A stretch of DNA of 64,000 bases, from assembly GCF_009905375.1 (NCBI RefSeq), contig NC_133653.1, positions 87,967,004 to 88,031,003 of the forward strand, written 5' to 3'. The DNA comes from Apium graveolens. Its lineage: Eukaryota; Streptophyta; Magnoliopsida; Apiales; Apiaceae. Made by a program: the position numbers and the translations under genes. Under the pieces are notes generated by a model. The model worked only from the letters and a program-made list of their open reading frames with translations, had not been told where the DNA came from and made no database searches. Numbering within the stretch: the first letter of the stretch is position 1; each line of letters starts with the position of its first letter. Below are positions 32,790 through 45,278 of this stretch, piece after piece.

Positions 32790-34834
32790 GGGAAAAGATT
32801 GAAATTCTGTGTGAAGGAACAAAGAAAGTTAGGTCAAATCAAAGAAGGATTTTGCTTTCTCAGTTTAAGGGGTTTATGGCTAAACCAAAAGAAGGAATTA
32901 CTGAAGTTTTTGAGAGGTTCAATAAATTGATAAATGACTTGCAACTACATGATAAATATTATGAAGCTGATGAGGTTAACCTAAAGTTTCTGCTAGCTCT
33001 TCCTGATCATCTTGAACAAAAGATATCAGCCATTAGAGAAGGATGAGATTTAAGCAGAATGACATTGGAAGTTCTATATGGAATATTGTAAACTTATGAA
33101 ATTGAGATATTGCAGAGAAAGTCATTGAAAGCACACCTTGGACATGTTGTTGATGGTTCCAGTGCTTTGATTGTACATGACAGAGAAGAAAGTGAAGATG
33201 AACAAAATGATCAAGTTCCAGTTATTCAAACTATGGAACCAAAGAACAAAGGACCTCAGAAGCAAGTTGTGTCGGAGCTGGAGGAAGATGAATTCTACGC
33301 CTTAGATGAGCTAGATGAAATGGACCAATCCCTGGCTTACTTGGCTAGGAACTTCTCCAAAATAAGAGTCAATAATCTAAGGTTTTTCAAATGTAAGGGA
33401 CAATCTTCCAACAACAACAATTGGAAATCAAAGACTCGATATAATTTAGTTAGCAAAGGTGGTTACAAAACAGGATCTGTGGACAGATCAAAGATAATGT
33501 GCTTCAACTGTGATGAGTTAGGTCACTTTGCTACTGAATGCAGAAAGCCTAAAAAAGTGAAGAAAGATAAGGCATATCTTGAACTAGAAGCAAAGTATGA
33601 AGCTCTCTTGAAGAAGCAGTCTGGAAAAGCTTATATTGCATAAGGAAAAAGTTTAGATGACACTGATGTTGTTGATGAAGATGAAGAAGTTGGAAACTAT
33701 GCACTAATGGCTTTTGAGCATGGAGAAACATCCACTTCAAAATCAAAACTACCAACTCTAACCACCATTGATTTAAATGTTAGTCAATATAAGAAGACTG
33801 TTGAAAAGATGAGTGTGGAGATGTTCCATATACACACTAGCTTAGTAGCTGCTACTGAGGAGGTCAGTAGGCTATCAAAGGCTAATGAGAAGCTTGAGAG
33901 TGAGAAGCAAAAGCTAGATCTGCTGCTTGTGGAGCTTGAATCAATCAAGCAAGAAAATGAATATCTAAAAAACAAGCTGAAGTGTGCTGCTAAAATTGAA
34001 GTTGTGTTGAGGGAGAAGCTGGAAAAGAATAAACTAAAGTTGAAGTCTTTCAGGAATGCATCTGAGTTTGTTGGTCAGTACCATGAGAAAAACAAGCCAT
34101 GTGCTAACATAGCTATTTGTTTTGATTATGATGCTTTGAACAACAACAAGAAAGCTGTAGGTGATAAAGGAAAAGCAACTAAAAATGAAGATGTCCTAGC
34201 TATGCTGAGAAAGGTTGGTCCACCTATGTTCAAAGCATGTGAAGTAGACTTCAGTGAAGAAGAGTTGATCATAAAGCAAGAAATCGCTGATGAAGATAAT
34301 AAAAAGAAAAATGCAGGAATAACTCCAATTTACAAAGTTGAAAAGAAGCCCATGGTCAACCAAGATTCCAAGACATCTGTCAAGGAAGTGAAAACTGAAG
34401 ATGCTAGGAAGAAGAAGAAGAAAAATAGAAATGGTAAGATTGGGATAAACAAAAGCAACAACTTTGCATTTGTTGTAGATGCTCCAAGGAAACAATGTCA
34501 AAAATATGGCTCAGTGAATCATCCAACTCACCTTTGTAAAAAGGTTGTTAGCAAGCCAGTATACGGAGCATGTAAGTACAATGAAGCAAATGCAAATGAT
34601 CCCTACTCATTCGGTGACAAGCTTGATTGCATCCCTTGCAACTTGAAAGTGATGAAAAGTTGCCAAAATATGAGAGTAGGCCTCAAAGAAGTAAATGATG
34701 GGTATGCATCAAAAGGGGAGAATGCACAACAGTCCATGAACACCATTCTTTCTGAAATAACTCATTCTAATTTTGCTCATTCTGTAAATAAGAAGAAAGT
34801 ATCCAACACTTCTTGGGTTGCTAAACACACTTAA
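32790..34834 (+). pseudogene. SIRE-1 gag, 5'-truncated and broken
   Basis: Gag enters in mid-domain (EILCEGTKKVR), runs through ITEVFERFNKLINDLQLH and LPDHLEQKISAIREG, and meets stops at 33044 and 33089. It stays in frame after them. The open part 33110-33643 has the zinc knuckle CFNCDELGHFATEC (CX2CX4HX4C) near 33500-33540, then a TAA at 33641. The same frame continues to 34834 with a coiled-coil segment (about 33880-34040) and a Lys-rich region. A long extension behind the knuckle is typical of SIRE gag. A frameshift at about 34820 separates it from the protease. Confidence 0.88.
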
Positions 34835-36227
34835 TCCTCATTGTGTGCATGGAAAAAGGAAGAAAGTCATATGGATCATAGACAGTGGATGCTCAAGATA
34901 TACGACAGGTGATATGGCCCTGCTATCACAATTTGAGGAGAAGGCTGGCCCATTAATGACTTTTAGAGACAACAAAAAAGGTTTCACAATGGGATATGGC
35001 AAATTGATTTCTGGAAATGTTGTCATTGAAGATGTAGCACTGGTAGCTAGTCTTGTAATGAATCTTCTTAGTGTTATTCAATTTGTAGACAAAGGATTCA
35101 AGGTCTCATTTGACAAAGGAGAATGCACCTTTATCAGCAAAAAGACTAGTAAAGTTGCTCTGAAAGGAGCAAGGAAGGGAATCTTATTTGTTATAGACTT
35201 GCACTCAACAAATGAGGATGGAATTTGTTGATTCTACTCCAAGGAATATGTAGAGCAAAGCAAGTTATGGCATAAGAAGCTGTCTGACTTGAATTTTAAA
35301 GCAATAAACACTCTAGTCAAGAAGGAGTTAGTGAGAGATATGCCAAACCTGGAGTTTGCTCAAGATGAAGTCTGTGATGCTTGTCAAAAGGGAAAAATGA
35401 AGAGATCAAGTCACAAGAGTAAAACTGTGAATTTCATAAGTGCACTTTTGCAACTTATTCACATGGATTTATTTGGTCCAGTTAATGTCCTGTCAATTTC
35501 AAGAAAGAAATATGCACTTGTGATGGTGGATGACTACTCAAGATATACACGGGTAGAATTTATGCATTCTAAAGATGAAACTCCACACATCATAATTGAA
35601 CACATTAAGAAGATTGAGAAGCAGGCTGAAGATCGGAATTGTGTGAAAAGATTGAGGAGTGATAATGGAACAGAATTCAAGAATGCAATTTTAACTGAAT
35701 TCTGCAAAGACAAGGGCATTGTTCAAGAATTCTCAGCTTCTAGAACACTTCAGCAAAATGGGGTAGTTGAGAGAAAGAACAGAGCACTGCTAGAGGATGC
35801 TAGAACAATGTTACTAGATGCAAAATTGCCAACAAGTTTTTGGGAAGAAGCTGTGAACACTGCATGCTATACTGAAAATAGATATCTCATTAACAAGAAT
35901 CTTGGCAAGTCACCCTACTCAATCTTGTCTAAAAGGAATCCTACTATGAAGCATCTTCATGTGTTTGAAAGCAAGTGCTATGTTTTGAAGGACAACTCTG
36001 AATATGTGGGAAATTTTGACTCCAATGTTTTTGAGGCAATTTTTCTGGGAGATTCATTGGAAAGAACTGCCTACAAGGTCTATGTTCTTGAACAAAAGAA
36101 AATTATGGAAAGCACATATGTTAATTTTGATGATGACAAGTGCCCAGGCTTGGAATGTCTTGACGAAAATGAAGCTGAAGCCCTAAACTTTGAAAATCTC
36201 AACATTGATAGTGATTCCGATGATTAA
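34818..36227 (+). pseudogene. SIRE-1 protease and integrase, broken
   Basis: The protease has WIIDSGCSR (active Asp near 34878) and KAGPLMTF. After a stop at 35229-35231 the integrase follows in the same frame: WHKKLSDLNF, where the second His of the HHCC finger is Asp, and CDACQKGK with both Cys. The catalytic core keeps MDLFGPV (first Asp), RSDNGTEF (second Asp) and NGVVERKNR (Glu). An AEALNFENL-type tail runs to a stop at 36225-36227. Apart from the stops and the lost His the integrase is well preserved. Ty1/copia order (PR-IN-RT) is clear. Confidence 0.9.
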
Positions 36228-38040
36228 GCTGAAGTCAACACAAATCACAGAATAGATGAAGAGTCAATTGAACAAGTGAATTATGAGAACGGAAGATCAT
36301 CTCAAATACCTGAATTCGATAGCACGAACTCAGGGGGAGAAAGAGGAGAAAATTCTAGAAGTCATGCCAATAATGAAGAAGAAGCAGAAAATGCAAGTCA
36401 GCAAACTCACACAAGGAAATGGGATAGAAGTCACAATGCAGATGCAATTATTGGTGATCCCAATACTGGAGTGAGGACTAGAAGTGCAACTACAAATGAA
36501 TGTCTTCATGCATGTTTTCTGTCTCAAGTTGAGCCTAAGAAAACTGAGGAAGCCCTTTTTGATCTTGATTGGAAATCTGTTATACAAGAGCTAAATCAGT
36601 TTGAAAGAAGCAAAGTTTGGAAATTGGTTCATGCACCAAAGAACAGAAGTGTAATTGGAACAAAGTGGGTGTTAGGGAACAAAATGGATGAAAATGGAAT
36701 TGTCACCAGAAACAAAGCAAGGTTAGTTGCAAAAGGCTACTCATAGGAGGAAGGAATTGATTATGATGAAACTTTTGCTCCAGTTGCTAGACTTGAAGTA
36801 ATAAGGATATTTCTTGCATTTGCTGCACATTCAAATTTTAAGGTATATCAAATGGATGTGAAGAGTGCATTCCTCAATGGTGAGTTAGAAGAAGAGGTTT
36901 ATGTGCAACAGCCACCTACCTTTGAAGATCCAGAATTTCCAAATTTTGTATACAAGTTACTCAAGGCTCTCTATGGACTAAAACAAGAACCTAGATCTTG
37001 GTATGACACACTGTCAGAATTTTTGATTAAGCATAGGTTCACTAGAGGAACTATTGATAAGACTCTCTTCTACAAGCAACATGGTAATGATATGATCATA
37101 GTACAGATCTATGTGGATGATATCATATTTGGTTCTACTAATGAAAAACTATGTCAAAGATTTTCTAAACTCATGTGGTGAATATGAAATGAGTATGATG
37201 GGAGAACTTAGTTAATTTCTTGGACTTCAAGTCAGTCAAAAAAGTGATGGGATTTTCATCATCCAAACTAAATATGTCAAGAATTTGTTGAAAAAGTTTG
37301 GTATGGTAGATTGCTCACCTGCATCAACACCTATGTCTACAGCTACAAAGTTGGATGAAGATAAAAAAGGAAAAAGTGTAGACATTTCAGGTTTCATAAG
37401 AATGATTAGATCTTTGTTGTATTTAACTGCTAGTAGACAGACATCATGTTTGCAACATGTCTGTGTGCAAGATTTTAAGCCAATACAAAGGAATCACATT
37501 TGATGGTTGTGAAGAGGATTTTCAGATACTTAAAGGGGACTCTAAACTTGGGATTATGGTATCCTAAGGGAACAGGTTTTGAAGCTTTTGGATACATAGA
37601 TGCAGATTTTGCTGGATGCAGGGTTGACAGAAAGAGCACTAGTGGAAGCTGTCAGTTTCTTGGACAAAGACTTGTATCCTAGTATAGCAAGAAACAGCAA
37701 TCTATGTCAACTTCCACAACTGAGGCTAAATACATAGCTGCAGGAAGTTGATGTGCTCAAGTGCTTTGGATTAGAAATCAGCTATTGGATTATGGTCTAG
37801 TGTTGAACAAAATTCCTATAACACTAGTGCCATATCCATTGTAACTAATCCAGTTAATCACTCAAGGACAAAGCACATTGATGTAAGGTACCATTTTATT
37901 AGAGAACTTGAATGGTACCATTGTGCTAATTTTTGTTCCAACAGAAAAACAGTTAGCTGACATTTTTACTAAACCTTTGGATGAAGCAACTTTCACCAGA
38001 CTTGTTGGTGAAATTGGAATGTTAAATTCTTCATCCTGAA
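36228..38040 (+). pseudogene. SIRE-1 reverse transcriptase and RNase H, broken
   Basis: The RT frame continues from the integrase past the stop at 36225. Visible blocks: VIGTKWVLGNKMDENG, NKARLVAKGYS (then TAG at 36745), [42 protein letters not shown], and the intact catalytic YVDD (37110-37121). A frameshift near 37180 and stops follow. RNase H has DADFAGCRVDRKSTSG (37600-37660) and the final LADIFTKPLD near 37960, ending at 38038-38040. In life it copies genomic RNA into cDNA. Confidence 0.9.
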
Positions 38041-38920
38041 GGCAAGAACTCAGCTAAATGTTTTGCAGTAGATTAATATCTAAATGGATCAAAATTAATT
38101 TGATTTAATTGGGAATTAACTGAAATATGATTTATAAATATTTCAGAAATATCTGTATATTTATATTCAAATTCAAATTTAGTTTGGAATTTTTCAATTC
38201 TGAGAAAACTGTCTAAATGTTAATTTACATTTTCAATATGTAAAATTAGCACAAGGCAGAATAAAAGTGATCAAAAGTATAAAGAGAACTGAGTTCTCAA
38301 TAAGTCTAATTGACTTATCGACAAGTAATTTTAAGACTTCTCGAGTGAGTTCTTGATAAGTCAATTTTCTGACTTCTCGAGGGACTTCTCGATAAGCTTT
38401 ATTATGACTTATCGATAAGTCATTGTAGAGTTCTTTATAAGTATTAATTCACAGAGTTCTCTATAAGTATAATTTTAGACTCATAGATAACTCGGAACTG
38501 AGATAATTAAATTTAGTAAATTATCTTGGTAAAATAATTTTGATAAAATTATTCTGATTTTATTTTGATTTATTCAAATAAAAATTGGAAACAATTCAGT
38601 CCAATTCAGGACAAACTGGGTGTTTATTTGACATCTCTATAAGTCATTTTTTAGTTCTCGATAAGAGTCAGGAAAATGACATATTGAAATGTATCTATTT
38701 TCTATACAATGACCTCTCGATAAGCAAATTCGAAACGTTTATTTTGAGTTCTCAATAAGTCATTTACCTTTTACTATTAATTCCCGGACATCTCGACATA
38801 TACCTCTTTACGCCTTCGAGAACTCTAAGTGAACTAATTTTCAAATCCAAGCCGACTTCTCTCTCGTTTCAAGCTCTTTTTCTCTCATTTTTCTTACCCA
38901 TTCACTCTTACTCAACAAAA
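38041..38920 (+). other. Spacer between SIRE-1 pol and env-like gene with CTTCTCGATAAGTC repeats
   Basis: No gene. From 38290 to 38820 it contains about a dozen copies of short motifs such as GACTTCTCGA, TTATCGATAAGTCA and GAGTTCTC, in direct and inverted orientation. They are related to the motif in the SIRE-1 LTR. A splice acceptor for the env-like transcript may lie here but cannot be assigned. Confidence 0.6.
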
Positions 38921-40784
38921 ATGGCACTCAACAATGTTAGAGCTGAAATCCCCAAAAATGGAACACACTACCTTTCTTCATTGATGCTAACCAAGCTCCT
39001 GATATTTTCAAGGGGTTTGTCAAGTTTTTTTCTGAATCTTATCTTGCAGGTGCTTTAACTACTAACCCAATCCTGTACTTGGATGTCCTGCATGAGTTCT
39101 GGACAACAGTTGTAGTAAGGACAGTTATGCATGACAACTATGTATATATAATGGTGACTTGCTCAATTGGAGGCCAACATATACAGTTCAATGAGCAAGA
39201 TGTGAATGCAGCTTTGGGCATACCAACTAAGCATATGGTGGAAGTTCCTAGTCAACAGGAACTCTATGAGTTTATGGATTTTGTCAACTACAGTGGGAAG
39301 ATCAATCTAGCCAGTCTCAACAAGAATTATCTAATGAGAAAGTGAACCTTCTTATTTGACTCAATCATTAGGACCTTCACCTGCAGAAACACAGGATATG
39401 ACAACATATCAAGTGTTGTGCAGAAGCTGGTGTACTCCATTGCCTACAATAGACACCTGAATGTGGGCTTGCTAATTCTTGAAGAACTGAGCACCAGCCT
39501 CACAATGCCACTAGCTGCAAGAGGTAAGGAGATATTTTTTCCTAGGTTTATTATGTCCACTTTAAATCATAAAGTTAAGGACATTCATTTACTTAATGGT
39601 ATTAACAGATCATTAATATGTAATTATAAGCAAGTATCCAAGACTCTATTTGGATCACTTACTACAAAGAACACAGTACCTGTAAGTCTTAGGATCACTC
39701 CCTTTATGTTGGAGAGATTCAAGACATACCCTTACCCAATGCCTGATATGAGGTCTCAAGTAACATCAACCTATAGTACATCAATGGTTCCTGAACCTGT
39801 GGAAGAACAAACACAGGAACACCAATAGGGGCCTACTAATGATGAGACTGTTTCTTCTGTACCATTAGAAGCTAGGAAACCAACCACTTGATCCTCTCAA
39901 AAGGATGAAGTGAGTAAAAAGAAGAGAAAGCAGGCAACCTTGTCAATTATAAATGAGAATGGTGAGGAACAAACTGAATATGAGTCACCATTGGTCAAAA
40001 AGTCAAAGAGGGCTAAACAAACTGAGCTGACTACTCAAGCCACCTCTGCATCCTTTCAAAAGGGTGTAGTTGAAAAAGAGGGACAAAAACAGACTCTAGG
40101 GGCATCCTCTTAATAGGGTGTCTCTATTAAAAAGAGCATTCTCCCTAGTGCACCCTGTAAAGAGTCTACACAACCACTTGAATAAATTCAAGGGTATGGA
40201 AGGAGAAATAAGGATGTCACACACAAGGAGGGAACATCCCTTGAAGCTCCCTCATTCATTCATGGGGAACTGCCAAAACTCAATACTGACATTCAAAATC
40301 TTATATCTCAAATTTCTTCTTCCTACAATGAAACTCTTGATTCCGGTTCTCAAGAGTTGCCAACTTTAAGTGACATGGTTCTAGAAACTGTGATCACCAT
40401 CCAGGAACCACATTTAGTTGGTGATAGGATATATGCTAGGATAGACCTCGATGACACCAACACAAACACAGGGGTTTCATCAATTTTTACTGAAGACCCT
40501 GTGATGGACATAAATGCACCTTCATGTGCAAATCAACTTTCACAGGTTGTTAGGTTTGAAGGTAGTACTCCTGAGGGGGAGCTATCTAAATCCTCTCCAA
40601 TTTAGTTAGAGGTTCCTCTTGTGGGAATAACTCCCCTCACAACCCTAGCTGAGATTGCTCTCATAGTTGAAGCTAGGAGTTCAATTGCCAATGATCCTAC
40701 TATGGGGGAGGCAAGTACAGCACTTTCAAGTGACAGTGTTTTGAAACAAATACAAGGGTTTGAGGCTAGAGTACATGACAGTAG
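38921..40784 (+). pseudogene. SIRE-1 env-like ORF, broken and interrupted by Athila
   Basis: It starts at ATG 38921 about 880 bp after pol, in the position of the envelope-like gene of SIRE elements. A frameshift near 38960 moves it to the frame of 39079-39345 (YLDVLHEFWTTVV, VNAALGIP). Stops at 39343, 39826, 39889, 40111 and 40603 interrupt the same frame, which otherwise continues to 40784. Middle part: a folded-looking domain; after 39900: Lys-rich, then acidic low-complexity sequence. No transmembrane segment stands out to me. A role as envelope is only inferred for this gene class in plants. The Athila LTR starts inside it at 40785; the rest should lie right of the window. Confidence 0.7.
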
Positions 40785-41352
40785 TGATAAGTGGAATTTA
40801 TATCCACTTAAAACGCTTCGTAAAGGCTCGAATTGGTGATTTGTACTCAAGTTATTTGTGTTTTTGATGTGTTTTTGTAGTGTTTTGCATTTCAGGGCAT
40901 ATTCGAAAAAAGGAATGGATATTGCATGTTTTATGCTTAAAAGAGTGTTAGGATGGAACCTCGGTCGACTGCGCACAAGAAACCAGCACGAGAAGGTCAA
41001 GAAAGCAGAAAAATTCAGATTTTCTAGAAGGTCAGGGCGGCCGTGCTAGTCTTGGGAGCGGCCGTGCCCATTTGTCAGAAACTCAGGACGGTCGCGTTAT
41101 GTTGAATTTCAGGTTTTATTATAAGATTGATTTGTTGGACTCCTGATCAGTTGGGCTGGTATTTAAAGACTTTTAAAAGACGTTTTTCATATAGAAGAGC
41201 AAGGAGATAGCAGCAAGAAGACCTAATAGCACAATACAATGAAGGGGAAGAAGATCTTGTTTTTACTTGTGATTATTTGCTTAAGTTGTAATCTTGGATG
41301 CTTGTTTTCTTCGTTGGTAAAACCTAATACTCTTGTTAACGTACTTTGTTAT
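40785..41352 (+). repeat. Athila 5' LTR, first part
   Basis: It begins TGATAAGTGGAATTTATATCC, a typical Athila LTR start. It includes a GC-richer block with CGGCCGTGC repeats (41037-41070) and a TATA-like box. It is split at 41352/48788 by SIRE-2. Without the insert the LTR is about 1418 bp (40785-41352 plus 48793-49642). Confidence 0.8.
41160..41168 (+). promoter_or_regulatory. TATA-like box of the Athila LTR
   Basis: TATTTAAAG lies 376 bp inside the LTR, followed by a purine-rich leader-like stretch. Assigned by motif and position only. Confidence 0.4.
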
Positions 41353-42738
41353 TGTAAGTTATATGTCATAGCCTATTTGTATATTCAAGGATTCAACTCA
41401 ACTCAAATAAGAATGTAATAAGTAAATAGTGGATCTACCGTCAAAAGAGATCTCACAGAGTAATATCTGTCAAAGGATTCAGAAACAAGGTTCATCTACA
41501 GACTTGAGGAATTAATTCACTGGAAGAAGTTCAAGAAATTGATCATGCCTCAGTGATATAAATCAAGAGTGTGGATTTAATCAAGTGACAGAGATCTCGT
41601 CAGGGTATCAGATAATTACAAGGATTTAATCTGAAGAAAATAAATTATCAAATTCAAGACATGAAGAAACGTCACGGAAGTTAGTCACTCATGAACCAGA
41701 CAGTACATCGAGTGTCAACGTTGAAGTGGTGGAATTGATTCATAATTCTCAGTGATTTTCAGAAGATATTCAGAAGATTGGTTGCTGCTCAGGGTTAGTA
41801 TTAATTCTCTATTAATTAATTAAGTCATATAATTTATTTAAGAAAATAAATTATATCTGCAAAGATTAATTTATTTGATTAATTAAATTAATTGATTAAT
41901 TAATTCAGAATTAATATTAAGGTTTTTCAGAATTTTAATTGATTTAAAATCTGTTATTAATTCAACAAAACAACTTATTGTATTCGTATGACAATCGGTA
42001 TGACAATCAATAGTCATACCGAAAGTCATGCTAATTCAGTTGATTGTCTTATCAGAATTATTATTAGATTAAAATCTGTTATTTATTCAGTAAGACAATC
42101 TGGTTTGAACTAATATGACAATCGGTATGACAATCAATAGTCATACCGAAAGTCATTGTAGTTCAATCAGATTGTCTTGCTAGTTCAATCCATTGTCCTA
42201 CCGAAAGTCTTGCCAGCTGTAGGATTGTCATTCCAGTGCAATTCAATTCTGTTGAATGAATTAAAAAGACAGAGAAGCAGCAGAAAGAAATTATCATCCA
42301 ATCCAACACAGAACACAAAAACAAGAACACAGAAAGCAAAAGCAGCCGCCTCTGAAACATTCCATTTTTCATCTGCTTAATTCAAGATCACATTTCTAGT
42401 TTGTAAAGTTAAATCCAAACCACTAGAATTATTTATCTTGTTCTTGTGTAACAATCTAGCGGATCAAAATCCCTAGAACTTAATCTCAAATTGCGTTTAG
42501 CATTTGAATCTTTTTATTACAAAAATAGAAAAAGTTCGTCGAATTTATTCTAGATTTGTGATAATTAATTTGAGATTAATTCCTTGTAATCGATACAGTT
42601 GTTGTAACACCTTTCAAGTTTAATAATATTCTTATTTAACTTGAATTTTGTTTCACATTTTTTATTCCGCATTTAATTCGATTATTCGGTACTGTTTGTA
42701 TTCAACCCCCCCTTCTACAAACACATTGGGACCTAACA
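41353..42738 (+). repeat. SIRE-2 5' LTR
   Basis: Starts TGTAAGTTATATG and ends GGGACCTAACA, with the PBS two bases later. It contains two perfect inverted repeats of GGTATGAC...GTCATACC (41997-42020, 42124-42147) and an AT-rich stretch at 41810-41900. Confidence 0.95.
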
Positions 42739-42740
42739 AT

Positions 42741-42752
42741 TGGTATCAGAGC
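42741..42752 (+). promoter_or_regulatory. SIRE-2 primer binding site, initiator Met tRNA type
   Basis: TGGTATCAGAGC two bases after the LTR end, the usual site for initiator methionine tRNA in copia elements. Confidence 0.95.
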
Positions 42753-42834
42753 CTTCTGATTAACGAACAAATCAAGATCCTAGACTTGTGTGATTTTTCA
42801 ACTCCTTCAATTTTTATTCATTTAAAAATTCATA

Positions 42835-45066
42835 ATGACTTCACAAAAAGTTGGAACCGTTAAAATTCCATAATTTGATAAAGAGAATTATATTATGTGG
42901 AAGAAGAAGATGCTCTTATTTTTACAAGTGGCAAATCCCAAATATTCAAACTTGTTAAAGAAGGGGATAAAAACTCCGATGGTTATTGAACCGGAGGTGA
43001 TAGTAGATGATGTTGTGATCACCAAAGCCAGAACCTATCCTAAAGATCCTGAAGATTTTACTCCTGATGAAAAGGAAGAAGCCTCCTTGGATGCCAACCT
43101 TCAATTAATTTTAATTGATTCCCTTAATCCCTTGATGAATAGACATGTGATGAACTATAAAAATTCCAAACACATGTGGGAAACTATTGAGGTGATCAAT
43201 GAAGGAACAGAGGAAGTTAGGGAGAACAAGTTGGAGATCCTAACCTCTGAATATGAACATTTTAAATCAAATCCAGGAGATGGAATTACTGAAGTGTTTG
43301 AGAGGTACAATGCATTGATCAACAACCTGAACATCAATGGAAAATTTTATTCAATCAGGGAGGTCAACAAAAAGTTCCTTTTAACACTGCCAACTCATCT
43401 TGAACATAGAATCACTGCCATTAGAGAAGCTAGAGATCTGAGTGAGATTTCTTTGGACAGGCTCTATGGAGTGTTAAAAACTTATGAGTTGGAGCAGATT
43501 CAACAGAAGGAAGTCTACAGGAAGGATAGAATGGTCAGCACATCTACTGCACTTGTAGCTGAAGGTCAACAACAACAGCAATCTCAACAATTGGAGAGAA
43601 TGGTACAGTGTTCCAAGGCTGAGGAAAATATGTTAGTAGCAGAATATGATCCTCCTACTACAAATCAAATAAGTGATGATTTTTATTCCTTGGAAGAGCT
43701 GGAGCAATTGGAAGACGAGTCAATGGCCCAAATTGTCAAGAGATTCTCCCATGTCAGATTCAAGAGAAATCCCAAGTTCAAGTACAAGTCCAACTACAAC
43801 AAATTCCATAAAGGTGGATCTTCATCCTCTAACACCAGCAGTGGTGGATACAAAACAGGGATGGTTGATCGGAGCACCATTAGATGCTATAACTGCAATG
43901 AATTGGGACACTTTGCCACAAAATGTAGGAAGCCAAAGCAAGTAAGAAAGAACTCTGAAAGGGCTTATCTGGCAAAGGGAAGAAGCTGGGATGATACTGA
44001 CAGTGAAGATGAAGAAGAAGGAAATCTTGCTATTATGGCTATTGATGGAAAAGCTTCATCGTCAAGAATAGAGGTAAAACTTTCTGATGCTGAAATGGTT
44101 TATCATCTAAGAGGTAACTTAGATTGTGCACGTCGTGATAATGAACTGTTAAGTTTACAGATCACAGACCTTGAGAAAGAGGTCAATGAATTAAGACTTG
44201 TGCACATTAATCAAGACAAATTAAAAGAACAAGTATCTTTTCTAGAGAATAGAGTTGACTGTTATAGAAAACTCAAAATTATTCTCAAAGACAAGATCAC
44301 CGGTCTTGAGACTAAGGTTAGAGCCTACTTCAATTCTTGTTCGAAGGCTAAAGAGTTCTACAGTAAGCAAGCTGTTAATCAAACATCTGGAATAGGTTAT
44401 GATTACAATGCTGCTATTGGAGAATTAGGCATAAACTCCCCTCCTCATGTATGTGCTAAAGGTAGGGAAGTACCACATGTGCTTAAGGGTGTTGATGAAC
44501 CCCTCTATAAAGCATCAATTGTTGAACCATTTGATGCGACCTCTTCTGTTATTCAAGAAGAAATACGTGCTGAAGATCATGCTAATGAGAAGGTTGTTTC
44601 CAAGTCAAGTGTGTCGAAAGTTCCGGTCAAAGTTGTGAAAGCAACTGAGACTAACTCAGATACACATGAGTTGGATAACAAAAATGCCATGTCTGCCATG
44701 CATAAATTGCCTGCTATTAATCACTCTCATGAAACATGTGGTGTTTCTAATTGTATGTCTTGTGCTTTTAATATGATGTATGCTTATTTTAATGGTAAGC
44801 ATGTTTCTAATGATGAGACTACTCCTCGTCAGCATATGAATAGCAAGAAGCATGATAGGTCTAAGACTGCTAGTCCTTCTAAGGCTAGAAAGGAGACATT
44901 TGTGCCTAAGCTTAAACAAAAATTTGTTAAGGCTGTTTACAAGGTCAAATGTTCAGTCATTGAGAAAGTTGAGACAATTAAAATTAAAAATGTTGTTTTG
45001 CCTGACAAAGGACAGTTCTATAAGTATGCCGGGCCCAACCAAGTTTGGGTTCCAAAGAAGGGTTAA
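42835..45066 (+). pseudogene. SIRE-2 gag, nearly intact with one early stop
   Basis: The natural start is ATG 42835 (MTSQKVGTVKIP), but codon 13 is TAA (42871-42873). The next in-frame ATG, 42895, opens a 723-codon frame. Gag core: HMWETIEVINEGTEEVRENK, ITEVFERYNALINN, LPTHLEHRITAIREARDL. Zinc knuckle CYNCNELGHFATKC at about residues 330-343 of the 723. A long C-terminal extension with coiled-coil (residues about 420-470) and Lys-rich parts ends at TAA 45064. Either translation restarts at 42895 or the protein is lost. It is the only large ORF of this element. Gag forms the particle around the RNA. Confidence 0.88.
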
Positions 45067-45097
45067 TCCATTTGTGTTGTAGGGCATTAAAACAGGT

Positions 45098-45278
45098 GAA
45101 ACCAGAAGTGTGGATTCTTGACAGTGGATCATCAAGACATATGACCGGAGATAGAGCCCTGCTATCAAATGTGGATTGAGAAAGCTGGCCCCCTGGTTAC
45201 CTTTGGAGATAACATCAAAGGTTTATCTGAGGGATATGGCTGTTTGCAAGCTGGTAATGTTATCATTGAACTTGTAAA
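45098..45278 (+). pseudogene. SIRE-2 protease stub
   Basis: VWILDSGSSRHMTGDRALLS carries the aspartic protease active site, followed after a small lesion (stop at 45168) by KAGPLVTFGD and GNVIIE. At about 45278 the match ends and AT-rich spacer follows. All of integrase, RT and RNase H is missing, more than 3 kb compared with SIRE-1. Confidence 0.85.

Noticed and set aside
38041..38920. 3' LTR of SIRE-1 directly after pol
   Set aside because: It shares short motifs with the 5' LTR but does not align along its length, and an env-like gene follows, so it is a pol-env spacer.
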